Assembly (NCBI GenBank): GCA_031256035.1
Contig: JAIRRJ010000115.1
Span: 1 to 64,000, forward strand
From: Treponema sp.
GTDB lineage: Bacteria; Spirochaetota; Spirochaetia; Treponematales; Breznakiellaceae
Reading direction: 5' to 3'
DNA: 64,000 nucleotides
Made by a program: the position numbers and the translations under genes. The notes below the pieces were generated by a model. It made no database searches. It was not told where the DNA came from and was given only the letters and a program-made list of their open reading frames with translations. Each line of letters begins with the position of its first letter. The first letter of the stretch is position 1. This document shows positions 7,115-16,181 of this stretch, one piece after another.

Positions 7115-7555
7115 TTAGCCGAGGCTGATCATCGAAAGCACCATCGCGAAAAGGGCGACAGTTTCTGCGATACCAAGAACCGCGATATACTGGGCAAAAC
7201 CTTTTCCGGTTTCTCCCTGCGCATCGGCAGCGGCGGCTCCGGCTTTACCCTGGGCAATGGCGGAGAAAGCCATAGCAAACCCCGAAGCAAGGCCAAATCC
7301 GATGTAGAGCCAGCCGTTCTCAGGATACGCAAAGGCAGCTGTCTTTATCTGTCCCATCAAAATATAGCCGTAAAAAGTCTGCGTTAACGGAGCGCCCGCA
7401 AAAGCCAACAGTGTCATCGGAGCCGTTTTATTGGCGATATAACACTTTTTCCAGGCTCCTATTGTAGCCTGTCCGGCATAACCAATACCAAGAGCCGATC
7501 CAAGGGCGGCAATACCCATCACCAAACCGGCGCCCAACAATCCTAAATTTAACAT
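7115..7555 (-). CDS. ntpK: V-type ATPase subunit K (proteolipid c-ring)
   Basis: A 146-residue proteolipid with four transmembrane helices arranged as two hairpins, GLLGAGLVMGIAALGSALGIG and its repeat GFGLASGFAMAFSAIAQGKAG. The ion-binding carboxylate is the glutamate in VLGIAETVALFAMV of the last helix; the matching helix of the first hairpin carries glutamine (APLTQTFYG), as in duplicated V-type c subunits. The glutamine and serine around the site leave open whether Na+ or H+ is carried. An AAGGAG ribosome binding site precedes the ATG. It is the last gene of the operon, followed by the bidirectional terminator. Confidence 0.93.
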   Translation of the reverse strand: MLNLGLLGAGLVMGIAALGSALGIGYAGQATIGAWKKCYIANKTAPMTLLAFAGAPLTQTFYGYILMGQIKTAAFAYPENGWLYIGFGLASGFAMAFSAIAQGKAGAAAADAQGETGKGFAQYIAVLGIAETVALFAMVLSMISLG

Positions 7556-7631
7556 ACTTTACTCCTTATTTGCATATAAAAAATTTTTCTTAATGTTCCA
7601 TTCAGAACATTAGCCAATAATTCATCTCCCA

Positions 7632-9581
7632 TTAAATCTTTTTCTCCTTAAACGGCCTGTAAGCTATGCCCGACCACGTCAGCCCCAAATGCCCCGAAAA
7701 TTCCAGCGTATTGAGCCGTACGCCGTGTACCAGCACCGACAGCACATTGAGTATGAGGTTCAGCCCATGCCCGAATACCAACAGCACTATTCCGACAAAA
7801 ATCAGGAAGTTCCCAAGCATGGGGCCTGCCATTGTATTAACAGTCGCGGCGATAGACGCTCCCGCAAGCCCGACTGCCCAAAGCCTGATATATGACATTA
7901 TATCGGAGAACACGTTTGTTATGCCCAATATCACCGAAATAATATTTTTTACGCTGCTAAGCACTGACTGCCCCACACTCCCTTCGTAAGAGGCGAATAT
8001 AAAGGTCAGGACAAACCCGCCTGCAAGCAGGTAAATTGAAACCGGCAGCAGCGGGAAACTTCGGTAATCGTTACTGACAACAAGGAACAGTACCACATTG
8101 TACATTCCCCACAACATCGCAAGAGAGCCGATTTCGGCAAAGACTCTTAAGGATTTGATATACCGGAAAATCCCCTTGATATGCGCAATCGTTAGCTGCA
8201 ATAAACCAAGAGAGAAACAGAAAAGCTGTAAATTCTGATCTACTATGCCCTGCTCTGTTTTAGCCGAGGAAATGTACGACAATGAAAATCCCTGCAACAG
8301 CTGCGGCGCCTTTTCAACGGCAACGCCGAACCATGAACAGGTCAGTATGCCCCATGTGGTGTTGAAAATACTCAACAACAGCATCATCTTTAATCCCTGA
8401 GGAACGCCCTTCTTTGCTGTTTTGGCAATGCCGAAAAGGGCGATAAACATCAGAATAAATCCGTACCCCGCATCGCCGAAAATCATGCCGAAGAAGATAC
8501 AGAAGAACAACAGGAACCATGGTGAAATATCAACTTCGCGGTAGCCGGGTACAATCTCAAGGAAATCTGTAAGCGGATACAGGAGCCTTGTAAACCTCGT
8601 GTTTTTAAGTTTAGTCGGCACATTCTCTTCCGGCGCGGGATCATCGGCGACCAAAGCCCAGCAGTTTTCACTTGCGACGCTTTTAAGGCGCGGCATATCC
8701 TCAGCCGGGACAAAACCCGTAAGGTAGGAAAACCCAAGCTCCGGCGGAACGTCTTCAACTTTATCCATGCCCGCAGTCGCGGCTTCCAGTTCAATATCCT
8801 GCTGAACTTTTGCCATTTCCCTCATCAGTGACGGGCGGCGGTCGGCAAATGTTTTTATTTTTTCTTCAAGCTGATCCAGATTGTATTTTACTTCTTTTTC
8901 TTCATGCACAAGAGAGGCAAGCGATTTTTCCGGCAGCGGGAAAGGACTGATACCCGGTATCTCCCTGTCAAAAACCAAAAGCCGTACAACAGCCTTATTA
9001 GCCTCAAGTTTTATGCAGCGAATATCCTGCGGGATGGCGGCGAACGCTTCGGGGGTAATTTCATAAAGGAAAACCGGCAGACCCAAAGACGCCATTTCCT
9101 TTATTGAGGAGGGGTCAAATTCACCCCAAGGGGCGAGGCGGGACTTTTCCCTGTTGAGTAGCATATCGCGATCCTGCAGGGTTTTACGATCCTTCGCCAT
9201 ATTGACCATGAGGTCGGGCAGATACGGTCTTTTGGGAGCGTTTACCGCAGTTATCAAGTGCGGGTCTGTGTCTTCTGAACCGTGAATATCTGTCGCGCGG
9301 CGGCCTCTGCGAAGTCCCACCGGCTTTACACGGCGTTCCCGCGGAAGGCCGGGCAGCGAATCCTGAAACGTGTTTTTTGGCTTTTTCGGCATTTTCAGGT
9401 GATGTATAAGGCCGATGGCGGTTTCCACTCTGGTTTTACGCTCAATCGCGCTTGAATGGGTATCAGTAAGGGCGCTTGTTTTTTCCAGATGAATTACACC
9501 GACTTCACGCAGTTTTACGAGGGCTTCATTCTGGTTTTTGTCCCGTACCATCAGGCACACTTTCTTCATCGGTACTATCAT
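7632..9581 (-). CDS. ntpI: V-type ATPase subunit I (membrane a-type subunit)
   Basis: Subunit I holds the ion half-channels and the peripheral stalk contact. The N-terminal cytosolic half (to about residue 340) is alpha/beta with coiled coil. The C-terminal half has about seven to eight membrane helices, including ISPWFLLFFCIFFGMIFGD and the segment FSDIMSYIRLWAVGLAGASI with the essential arginine. At 649 residues the length is normal. A very basic stretch at about residues 78-102 (RRVKPVGLRRGRRATDI) within the N-terminal domain looks out of place and may be an insertion. It follows subunit D by ten bases. Confidence 0.93.
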   Translation of the reverse strand: MIVPMKKVCLMVRDKNQNEALVKLREVGVIHLEKTSALTDTHSSAIERKTRVETAIGLIHHLKMPKKPKNTFQDSLPGLPRERRVKPVGLRRGRRATDIHGSEDTDPHLITAVNAPKRPYLPDLMVNMAKDRKTLQDRDMLLNREKSRLAPWGEFDPSSIKEMASLGLPVFLYEITPEAFAAIPQDIRCIKLEANKAVVRLLVFDREIPGISPFPLPEKSLASLVHEEKEVKYNLDQLEEKIKTFADRRPSLMREMAKVQQDIELEAATAGMDKVEDVPPELGFSYLTGFVPAEDMPRLKSVASENCWALVADDPAPEENVPTKLKNTRFTRLLYPLTDFLEIVPGYREVDISPWFLLFFCIFFGMIFGDAGYGFILMFIALFGIAKTAKKGVPQGLKMMLLLSIFNTTWGILTCSWFGVAVEKAPQLLQGFSLSYISSAKTEQGIVDQNLQLFCFSLGLLQLTIAHIKGIFRYIKSLRVFAEIGSLAMLWGMYNVVLFLVVSNDYRSFPLLPVSIYLLAGGFVLTFIFASYEGSVGQSVLSSVKNIISVILGITNVFSDIMSYIRLWAVGLAGASIAATVNTMAGPMLGNFLIFVGIVLLVFGHGLNLILNVLSVLVHGVRLNTLEFSGHLGLTWSGIAYRPFKEKKI

Positions 9582-9591
9582 TTGTTACCTG

Positions 9592-10194
9592 CTACTTAGC
9601 CGCCTTTTCAAGACCGCTCTTGGCGATTTTACCGCGCACAACAGCGGAAGTCTGCTGATCACCCAGATAGACCTGTATTTTCTTTATATGGCCCCTGGTC
9701 TCCGGGATTTTGATCTTTTCAAAAAGGTTCACGCGCTGGGTTGTGGTGCGCAGTTCTTTATCCAGCCTTCTGCGCTGTTCCTCGACAATCTGCGCTTCCA
9801 AGTCGAGAAGGATCACCTGCTTCATGCTTTCAATGGCAACGTCCAGCCAGACCGGCGTCCGCGCAAGATCGTATTCGGCAATCGCAAAATCAGCACCTTC
9901 AAATATAGGAATAGCAACGCCGGCAATATTTCCCATGCCCGTCCTGAGGCTGGTTATTTTCAACAAGTCTTTTGTAAAAATTCCCTTTTCTCCGAAAACG
10001 CCGACCCATGATTTGAATGTTTCATCAAGATGATCTTTGGCAGTCCGCAGTTCTTTAATCCGCAGTTCGGTGATTCTTATTTCACCCTGTAACTGCTGCT
10101 TCTTAAGCATCAGTGTCGGCAGATAACGCCGGTACATCTTGAGGGAGTCTTTTTGCTTTTTAAGCTCGTTCTTGGTGAGCTTGATCTTCGCCAT
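9592..10194 (-). CDS. ntpD: V-type ATPase subunit D (central stalk)
   Basis: A 200-residue, mostly coiled-coil central rotor subunit. It begins with the typical KIKLTKNELKKQKDSLKMYRRYLPTLMLKKQQL and ends with a long helix (TQRVNLFEKIKIPETRGHIKKIQVYLGDQQ) matching the C-terminal block of ATP-synt_D. It lies nine bases after subunit B and ten before subunit I. Confidence 0.93.
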   Translation of the reverse strand: MAKIKLTKNELKKQKDSLKMYRRYLPTLMLKKQQLQGEIRITELRIKELRTAKDHLDETFKSWVGVFGEKGIFTKDLLKITSLRTGMGNIAGVAIPIFEGADFAIAEYDLARTPVWLDVAIESMKQVILLDLEAQIVEEQRRRLDKELRTTTQRVNLFEKIKIPETRGHIKKIQVYLGDQQTSAVVRGKIAKSGLEKAAK

Positions 10195-10203
10195 TCGTTA
10201 TCC

Positions 10204-11502
10204 CTAATCTTTCTTCGGCCAGAATTTGGAAATAAGCTCGGTACGCAACCCCGTTTCTTCTGGATTGAAACAGGAAGCCAGAATTTCCCAGCCCAAATCA
10301 AGGGCTTTTTCCAGCGGGATGTTGACCGAAAGGTCCATCATTCTGGTTTCAAACTGTACGCCGTATTTCAAAAGTTTTTCATCCCATGTTGTCATAATAA
10401 AGCCCATCGCCTTTTTCTCCAGTGTATCCCGGTAAGCGGAATAGAGCTTGATCATGCCGTCCATGAGAGCGCGGTGGTCTGCGCGGGTTTTCCCGTTGAC
10501 CTGTTGTTTAAGACGTGAAAGAGAACCGAAAGGTTCAATACGTCCGTTCTTAAGGTAGTACTGTCCCTCGGTAATATATCCGGTATTGTCCGGCACGGGG
10601 TGGGTCACGTCATCGCCGGGCATTGTCGTAACGCCCAGGACGGTGATGGAACCGGCAGTTTCAAAGTCAACTGCTTTTTCATAGCGGCTGGCAAGCTGGC
10701 TGTAAAGGTCGCCGGGATAGCCGCGGTTGGAGGGAACCTGTTCCTGAATAATCGAGATTTCCTTCATGGCGTCCGCAAAGTTGGTCATATCGGTCAGAAG
10801 CACCAGCACGTCTTTGCCTTGCAGAGCAAATTTTTCGGCAACGGCAAGGGACATATCCGGTATCATGAGGCACTCTACGGTGGGGTCGCTGGCGGTGTGC
10901 ATGAACATAACCGTGCGCGCCAAAGCGCCGCCGTTTTCAAGGGTGTCCTTGAAAGTGAGGTAATCGTCATATTTAAGACCCATGCCGCCGAGGACGATAA
11001 CATCAACTTCCGCCTGCATGGCGATACGGGCAAGCAGTTCGTTGTAGGGTTCGCCCGAAACCGAGAAAATCGGCAGCTTCTGTGAAACGACCAATGTGTT
11101 AAACAAATCGATCATGGGGATACCGGTGCGGATCATCTTGCGCGGGATAATGCGCTGAGACGGGTTAACCGAAGGGCCGCCGATTGGTATCAGGTTTTCG
11201 TAAAGGCCGGGGCCTTTGTCTCTGGGTTTTCCCGAACCGGAAAACACCCTGCCCATGAGGTTTTCTGAAAACGGCACCTGCATGGGATGCCCCAAAAACC
11301 GCACCGTGTCGCCGGTGGAAATACCGCGCCCTCCGGCGAAAACCTGCAATGAAACAATGTCGTTCTGCAGCCGGTTTACTTCGGCAAGCGATGTGCCGAA
11401 AACGGTGTCAACTTCGGCAAGGTCTCCGTAACGGATGCCTTCCGCCTTGACGGTAATAACGCTTCCGGTTATTGATTCAATCTTGCTGTATACTTTATTC
11501 AT
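10204..11502 (-). CDS. ntpB: V-type ATPase subunit B (non-catalytic)
   Basis: The non-catalytic nucleotide-binding subunit that alternates with A in the V1 hexamer. The usual Walker A loop is replaced by [15 protein letters not shown], as expected for B subunits. The segments [36 protein letters not shown] and the tail SRYEKAVDF are diagnostic. Length is 432 residues, as in the family. It follows subunit A by 12 bases. Confidence 0.95.
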   Translation of the reverse strand: MNKVYSKIESITGSVITVKAEGIRYGDLAEVDTVFGTSLAEVNRLQNDIVSLQVFAGGRGISTGDTVRFLGHPMQVPFSENLMGRVFSGSGKPRDKGPGLYENLIPIGGPSVNPSQRIIPRKMIRTGIPMIDLFNTLVVSQKLPIFSVSGEPYNELLARIAMQAEVDVIVLGGMGLKYDDYLTFKDTLENGGALARTVMFMHTASDPTVECLMIPDMSLAVAEKFALQGKDVLVLLTDMTNFADAMKEISIIQEQVPSNRGYPGDLYSQLASRYEKAVDFETAGSITVLGVTTMPGDDVTHPVPDNTGYITEGQYYLKNGRIEPFGSLSRLKQQVNGKTRADHRALMDGMIKLYSAYRDTLEKKAMGFIMTTWDEKLLKYGVQFETRMMDLSVNIPLEKALDLGWEILASCFNPEETGLRTELISKFWPKKD

Positions 11503-11514
11503 GTTACTTATCCC

Positions 11515-13275
11515 CTATGCCAAGATTTTTTCAGCGGCCTTGTCCAGACCTTTCGACTGAGCCTTTACCGCATCTTCAATTTCCCTTTCAAGACCCTTGA
11601 AACGCTCGCTCTGCCATTCGGAACCATTGTAGTCCAGGAACTTTTGTCTGAGCCTGTTGAACCAAACGCGCGCTTCGTTCTTGTCCGGGAAACTGAACTG
11701 AGATGCCAAAATGGCAAGCAGTTTGGCGAATGTATACTTTTGCCGTTCAGGTTTAACAGCCGCGTCTACTTCATCGAAAGAGTTCTGCTGGAAGTACACA
11801 GCATCAATAAGATCGCCCTTTAGGAAGATAACAAAGTCTTCGGTACTGGTGCCTTCTTCGCCGACAACCTTCATCATTTGTTCGACTTCGGTGCCGCGGC
11901 GCATAAAGCCGTGGGCGTAGCCTACTTTTTCTTCGGAAATAATGCCCTTGTATTTTGACCATGAGTCAAGCGGATGAATGGCGGGGAACTTGCGGGCATC
12001 AGAACGCTCGCGGGAAAGTCCGTGGAAGGCGCCGACAACTTTCAACGTTGCCTGCGTTACCGGCTCTTCGAAGTTACCGCCCGCGGGGCTTACCGTGCCG
12101 CCGATTGTTACTGAGCCGAGCGAACCGTCCCGCATCCGCACGATACCGGCACGTTCATAGAAGGTGGCAATGGTTGATTCAAGATAGGCGGGGAAGGCTT
12201 CTTCACCGGGGATTTCTTCACGGCGGCCTGACATTTCACGCATCGCCTGCGCCCAGCGGCTTGTTGAGTCCGCCAAGAGGAGGACGTGAAGCCCCATCTG
12301 CCGGTAGTATTCGGCGAGGGTTACTGCGGTGTAAACCGATGCTTCGCGCGCGGCAACCGGCATCGAAGAAGTGTTACAAATGATGATCGTCCGTTCCATG
12401 AGGGAGCGGCCTGTTCTTTCGTCTTTTAATTCGGGGAATTCTTTCAGGGTTTCGACAACCTCGCCGGCGCGCTCACCGCAGGCGGCGACAATGACGATGT
12501 CAACGTCCGCAAAGCGGCTGGTTATCTGCTGAAGGACTGTCTTTCCCGCGCCGAAGGGGCCGGGGATACAGAAGGTACCGCCGCGCGCAACAGGGAAGAA
12601 TGTATCAATGAGGCGAACCCGCGTAACCATTGGATCAGTCGGTTTAAGACGTTCTTCGTAGCAGTCTACCGCCCTCTTGACCGGCCAGCGGAAACTCAAA
12701 TGCACGGGAATGGTATTGCCCTTCTCGTCTTTAAGTTCCGCTATCGTATCGCGGATTTTGTATGAGCCTGCCGACTTTATGGAAGAGACAGTGAAAGAGC
12801 CGTACATCCCGAAAGGCACCATGATGCGGTGGGTAAAAGCCCCCTCCGGTACAGTACCCAGGGTATCGGCGCGTTCAACTTTGTCGCCTACTTTGACCAC
12901 AGGCGTAAACTGCCAGCTATTGCTGGTGGACAGCGGATCGAGGTAAATGCCCCTTTCCAGGAAGAAGCCCGCAGCCTGCGCAAGCTGGGGCAGAGGGTTC
13001 TGCAACCCGTCATAAACCTGCCCCAACAGCCCCGGCCCTACTTCTACCGAAAGCATGTCCCCGGTGAATTCCACCGCATCGCCAATGGATATACCCTTGG
13101 TGATTTCGAAGACCTGGAGCTGGCTTATCTCGCCGCGAATCCTGATTACTTCGCTCTTTAGCTGCTTATCGGCAACCTTTACATAGCCGACCTCGTTCAT
13201 GGAGACTGCGCCGTCAAAACGGACGCTTACCATATTACCGTTAACGGCTACTACCGTTCCTTTTGTTCCGATCAT
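11515..13275 (-). CDS. ntpA: V-type ATPase catalytic subunit A
   Basis: The catalytic ATP-hydrolysing subunit. The Walker A loop GPFGAGKTVLQQ is at about residues 238-249. The glutamate of ACGERAGEV follows, then the DSTSRWAQAMREMSGRR block. The A-type bulge domain (residues about 110-200) is present. Length is 586, typical of V/A-type enzymes. It overlaps the DUF2764 gene by four bases, so the two are translationally coupled. Confidence 0.95.
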   Translation of the reverse strand: MIGTKGTVVAVNGNMVSVRFDGAVSMNEVGYVKVADKQLKSEVIRIRGEISQLQVFEITKGISIGDAVEFTGDMLSVEVGPGLLGQVYDGLQNPLPQLAQAAGFFLERGIYLDPLSTSNSWQFTPVVKVGDKVERADTLGTVPEGAFTHRIMVPFGMYGSFTVSSIKSAGSYKIRDTIAELKDEKGNTIPVHLSFRWPVKRAVDCYEERLKPTDPMVTRVRLIDTFFPVARGGTFCIPGPFGAGKTVLQQITSRFADVDIVIVAACGERAGEVVETLKEFPELKDERTGRSLMERTIIICNTSSMPVAAREASVYTAVTLAEYYRQMGLHVLLLADSTSRWAQAMREMSGRREEIPGEEAFPAYLESTIATFYERAGIVRMRDGSLGSVTIGGTVSPAGGNFEEPVTQATLKVVGAFHGLSRERSDARKFPAIHPLDSWSKYKGIISEEKVGYAHGFMRRGTEVEQMMKVVGEEGTSTEDFVIFLKGDLIDAVYFQQNSFDEVDAAVKPERQKYTFAKLLAILASQFSFPDKNEARVWFNRLRQKFLDYNGSEWQSERFKGLEREIEDAVKAQSKGLDKAAEKILA

Positions 13276-13874
13276 TTCGGTTCTCCCACGGAATGCTGTG
13301 CGCTTTCCAAGATGGAAGCGTACAGCGATTTATATTCAGCAAACCCTTCTTCGGTTTTGAATGACGCCTTGCGCTCAAGCAATACCAGCTTGAGGTAATA
13401 GGCGAACACAGTGTTCCGGTCAAAATAATCATTGCCCGCAAGAACTTCGATTGTGTTCCAGCGGGCTTTATCTATGAGAATCTCGGCGTCCAGCGGAGAC
13501 TCTGTGCCGACTACTGCCTTTACGGCAGCGGAGGCGGCATCTGCGGGAAAAACAGGCGGTTCAACCGGAGCGCCGTTTTCCCTTTTGGTTTTAATTGCGC
13601 GGTGCCTTGCGGCATTAAGCCGCAGGGTACGTTCCCAATCCCGCCAGCGGTCTATAAATTCGCAGCCTGTTGAATGAGCGTGATCCGCATAAGAGGGGCC
13701 TTCTTCGCCTGCCCTGACGGGATCAGGATCAAGATAAAGATGATCCATAAGGTCGGCGTCGCTTTCTTCCATGAGGGACTCAGCCAGTGTTTTGAACGCG
13801 GCGGAAGACATGGGCGGCGTTTGCCCGTATATAAGGTAGGGAAGCTGGGATGTCAGATAGTAGTACGATCCCAC
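13272..13874 (-). CDS. DUF2764 protein of the V-ATPase operon
   Basis: A 200-residue soluble protein beginning MGSYYYLTSQLPYLIYGQTPPMSS, characteristic of the DUF2764 family found in spirochaete and Bacteroidetes V-ATPase operons. It sits between subunits E and A, where subunits C and F occur in other operons; neither C nor F is recognisable here. It may take the place of the C subunit that couples rotor ring and stalk, which is inference from position. It begins three bases after the E stop and its own stop overlaps the start of A. Confidence 0.82.
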   Translation of the reverse strand: MGSYYYLTSQLPYLIYGQTPPMSSAAFKTLAESLMEESDADLMDHLYLDPDPVRAGEEGPSYADHAHSTGCEFIDRWRDWERTLRLNAARHRAIKTKRENGAPVEPPVFPADAASAAVKAVVGTESPLDAEILIDKARWNTIEVLAGNDYFDRNTVFAYYLKLVLLERKASFKTEEGFAEYKSLYASILESAQHSVGEPK

Positions 13875-13877
13875 CTG

Positions 13878-14492
13878 TTACTTTCCTTTTGACGCGGTTT
13901 TAAGAATCTCCGCAAGCTTGGGATTAAGGTATGCCGAAAGCAGCTCCGCCACAGCTTCTGCGGAAAAATCGTAGTATATCGAACCTTCTTTGTTGGAAAT
14001 GCGGAAACCGGAGGTTAACTTGCGGCTTGCTTTAAGTTCCACGCCCTTCCAGAGTTCCCCGGTAAGCTTTTCGCTAAAGAACCCTTGCAGCCTGGAAAGT
14101 TCGGCTTCCGGCAGAAGCACCGAAAGATTGCTTTCACCCTTTGCCGCCCAAGCTTTGAGCAATTCAGGCAGAGCGTTCTTGAGGACATCATCGCCGTAAT
14201 GGGCTGATACATGCTCCCCGATCAGCTTATCCAGCAAAGACTGGATTTCACCCTTGAATGCCAAAACAAGGTTACGGGAAGCCTGTTCCAAAGCGGCAAT
14301 ACCCGCCTTTTCGGAACGCTCAGCGTCCTGCTTGCCGCGGGCAATAATATCAGCCGCTTCTTTCTTGGCGGTTTCTACAATGCGCCGGGCTTCCGCCTCC
14401 GCTTCCACCTTGATTTTGGCGGATTCCTGAGAAGCGGTCTCAATACCGTCTTTCTTTATTTTGTCAATTAGTTCCTGAACCTGAATATCCAT
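13878..14492 (-). CDS. ntpE: V-type ATPase subunit E (peripheral stalk)
   Basis: The peripheral stalk subunit. The start at 14492 (MDIQVQELIDKIKKDG) is chosen because GAGGAAG precedes it; a longer reading to 14531 lacks such a site. Residues about 1-80 form a long charged helix rich in Ala, Glu and Lys (AKIKVEAEAEARRIVETAKKE), followed by a mixed alpha/beta C-terminal domain, as in the E family. It is the first subunit gene of the operon. Confidence 0.92.
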   Translation of the reverse strand: MDIQVQELIDKIKKDGIETASQESAKIKVEAEAEARRIVETAKKEAADIIARGKQDAERSEKAGIAALEQASRNLVLAFKGEIQSLLDKLIGEHVSAHYGDDVLKNALPELLKAWAAKGESNLSVLLPEAELSRLQGFFSEKLTGELWKGVELKASRKLTSGFRISNKEGSIYYDFSAEAVAELLSAYLNPKLAEILKTASKGK

Positions 14493-14592
14493 GACTTCCT
14501 CTTTTTCTTCAATATCAAGCAGCCAAGCCAAAGCCCAGCCACAAGCCTAATAATAAATTATCCCCGTTTTTTATGCAAGATAATTTTCAACT

Positions 14593-16107
14593 TTATTGCG
14601 TACAAAGATGCATTAACTGTATAAAATAATTGATTTTTTTGAAATCATTTACCATTCTTTGGGCGATAGGCTCTTTTGAGGCAAGGTTTATTTCCCTCCA
14701 GTTCATAAGCAATTCGGGGTGCTTTTTTTGCACATCCTCGACAAGGCTCTTTACATGCTTCCCTAAAGTGATAAAATTCTGGGCAGCTCCGTTGATAATT
14801 TCGAGAGCCTCATCGTTGTTTTTGGTTACAATGGCGTTAATGTACCGCGTCTGCGTCTTGTCGCGGTCAATGCGGAGCATTGCCGCCCGCAGGCGGGAAC
14901 CGTCTCCGCCGTCTTCCGCCATAACCCGGTCAAGATCGTTAATAGGCACGGCTGCTTCGATTAAGTTATTCAGGGCGGCGCTCATCTCCCTTGACATGAT
15001 ATTGTTCGTCCACTGGCCGCGGATAAGCAAAATATCGCACAGGTCTTTGATTTCCTTTTCAAGATAATCTTCCAGGAAAGCCTTGAGGAAATTAAGCCCC
15101 TCAGCATAAAGGAAGTATTCAAGGTCCCTTTTACGGTAGGCATCGCTGAACTGAACGGTATAGTTTTCCAGCCTTACAAGGTCTGTAGCTTCAAAAATCT
15201 GCTTTGTAAGGGCGTTAATCTGGCTGTTTTTCCTTGCATCGTTGATTTTATGGATGTATTTGTCAACTTCCAGCTTTTTGCCCGCAAGCCAGTCTTCAGC
15301 GACAGTTTCATGGTTTACCTTGGGTTTCCATTGCCATACCGGGTTTTTCAGGGTGAACTGCACCATCAATTCCACTATTTTGGAGGTGTGCAACTCCCGC
15401 AATGTCCTGACCATCGTGAGGAATTGATCGTGGATGACCAAATCCTGACCGGCGCACAGCCTGAGAAGGTTAAGAAGTCCGTTCCAGTCGTCTTCGGGCT
15501 TTAGAGCCTGAGAAACCGCGAGGAATTCGGTAAGCTCGTCGATCATCAGGATGGTTTTAATCGGGGGGAATTTGGGTTCTACGATAAAGCTGCCGTCAGC
15601 AAAATGGCCGTCGAACTTCTTGAAAAAGCCGAAGAAATTGTAATTGACAAACTGCCCCAAATCCGCCGCCATTTCATAACAGCGGTCGGCAGTCGCCATC
15701 CTGCCACGGTCAAACTGAGTAATCAGCTTGTTCATATCGGCGTGAATGGAAGCAATAAGTTCGTCTGGCGCCATTGATTTCGCCCTGTTATCCAGAACTG
15801 TATGGTCAAGACGGTTAATCGTTTCAAGGATATTGCTGTCCATGCTGGATTCCACAGTAATTTGCCGCAGGCGCGACATTTTCTTCTCATCCTGCATGAA
15901 GACCTTAATCGGGTGAATGATTTTATAGACGGAAAACAGGAAAGAAGTGAACGTAGGGTCGGTTTCTTCGCTTTTAGCCCGGTAAAACCTGGAATATTTG
16001 TTCTGACTCAGCTCTTTTAGTATCTGTTTGAGCATATTCTGCTTTTCATCGGTCAAGCCGTCACTCGAGAAAAACGAAAATACTTTATCCATGAGGTCTT
16101 CTGCCAT
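14593..16107 (-). CDS. Treponemal conserved protein upstream of V-ATPase (DUF5312-like)
   Basis: A 504-residue, largely helical soluble protein without signal peptide or clear catalytic motif. The start at 16107 has a GGGGGC ribosome binding site. I associate it with a spirochaete-specific family (DUF5312) from memory only. Recognisable features are an N-terminal DKVFSFFSSDGLTDEKQNMLKQILKELSQNKYSRFYR block, a long internal helical region, and MVNDFKKINYFIQLM near the end. It lies 100 bases upstream of the V-ATPase genes on the same strand and may be co-transcribed. Confidence 0.7.
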   Translation of the reverse strand: MAEDLMDKVFSFFSSDGLTDEKQNMLKQILKELSQNKYSRFYRAKSEETDPTFTSFLFSVYKIIHPIKVFMQDEKKMSRLRQITVESSMDSNILETINRLDHTVLDNRAKSMAPDELIASIHADMNKLITQFDRGRMATADRCYEMAADLGQFVNYNFFGFFKKFDGHFADGSFIVEPKFPPIKTILMIDELTEFLAVSQALKPEDDWNGLLNLLRLCAGQDLVIHDQFLTMVRTLRELHTSKIVELMVQFTLKNPVWQWKPKVNHETVAEDWLAGKKLEVDKYIHKINDARKNSQINALTKQIFEATDLVRLENYTVQFSDAYRKRDLEYFLYAEGLNFLKAFLEDYLEKEIKDLCDILLIRGQWTNNIMSREMSAALNNLIEAAVPINDLDRVMAEDGGDGSRLRAAMLRIDRDKTQTRYINAIVTKNNDEALEIINGAAQNFITLGKHVKSLVEDVQKKHPELLMNWREINLASKEPIAQRMVNDFKKINYFIQLMHLCTQ

Positions 16108-16181
16108 ACTGCCCCCAAGGTTAATAGTAACCCATTTCAGGAAAAGCTGTCAAATGGGTTTTTGTGTGTTCGCCTGTTCAC

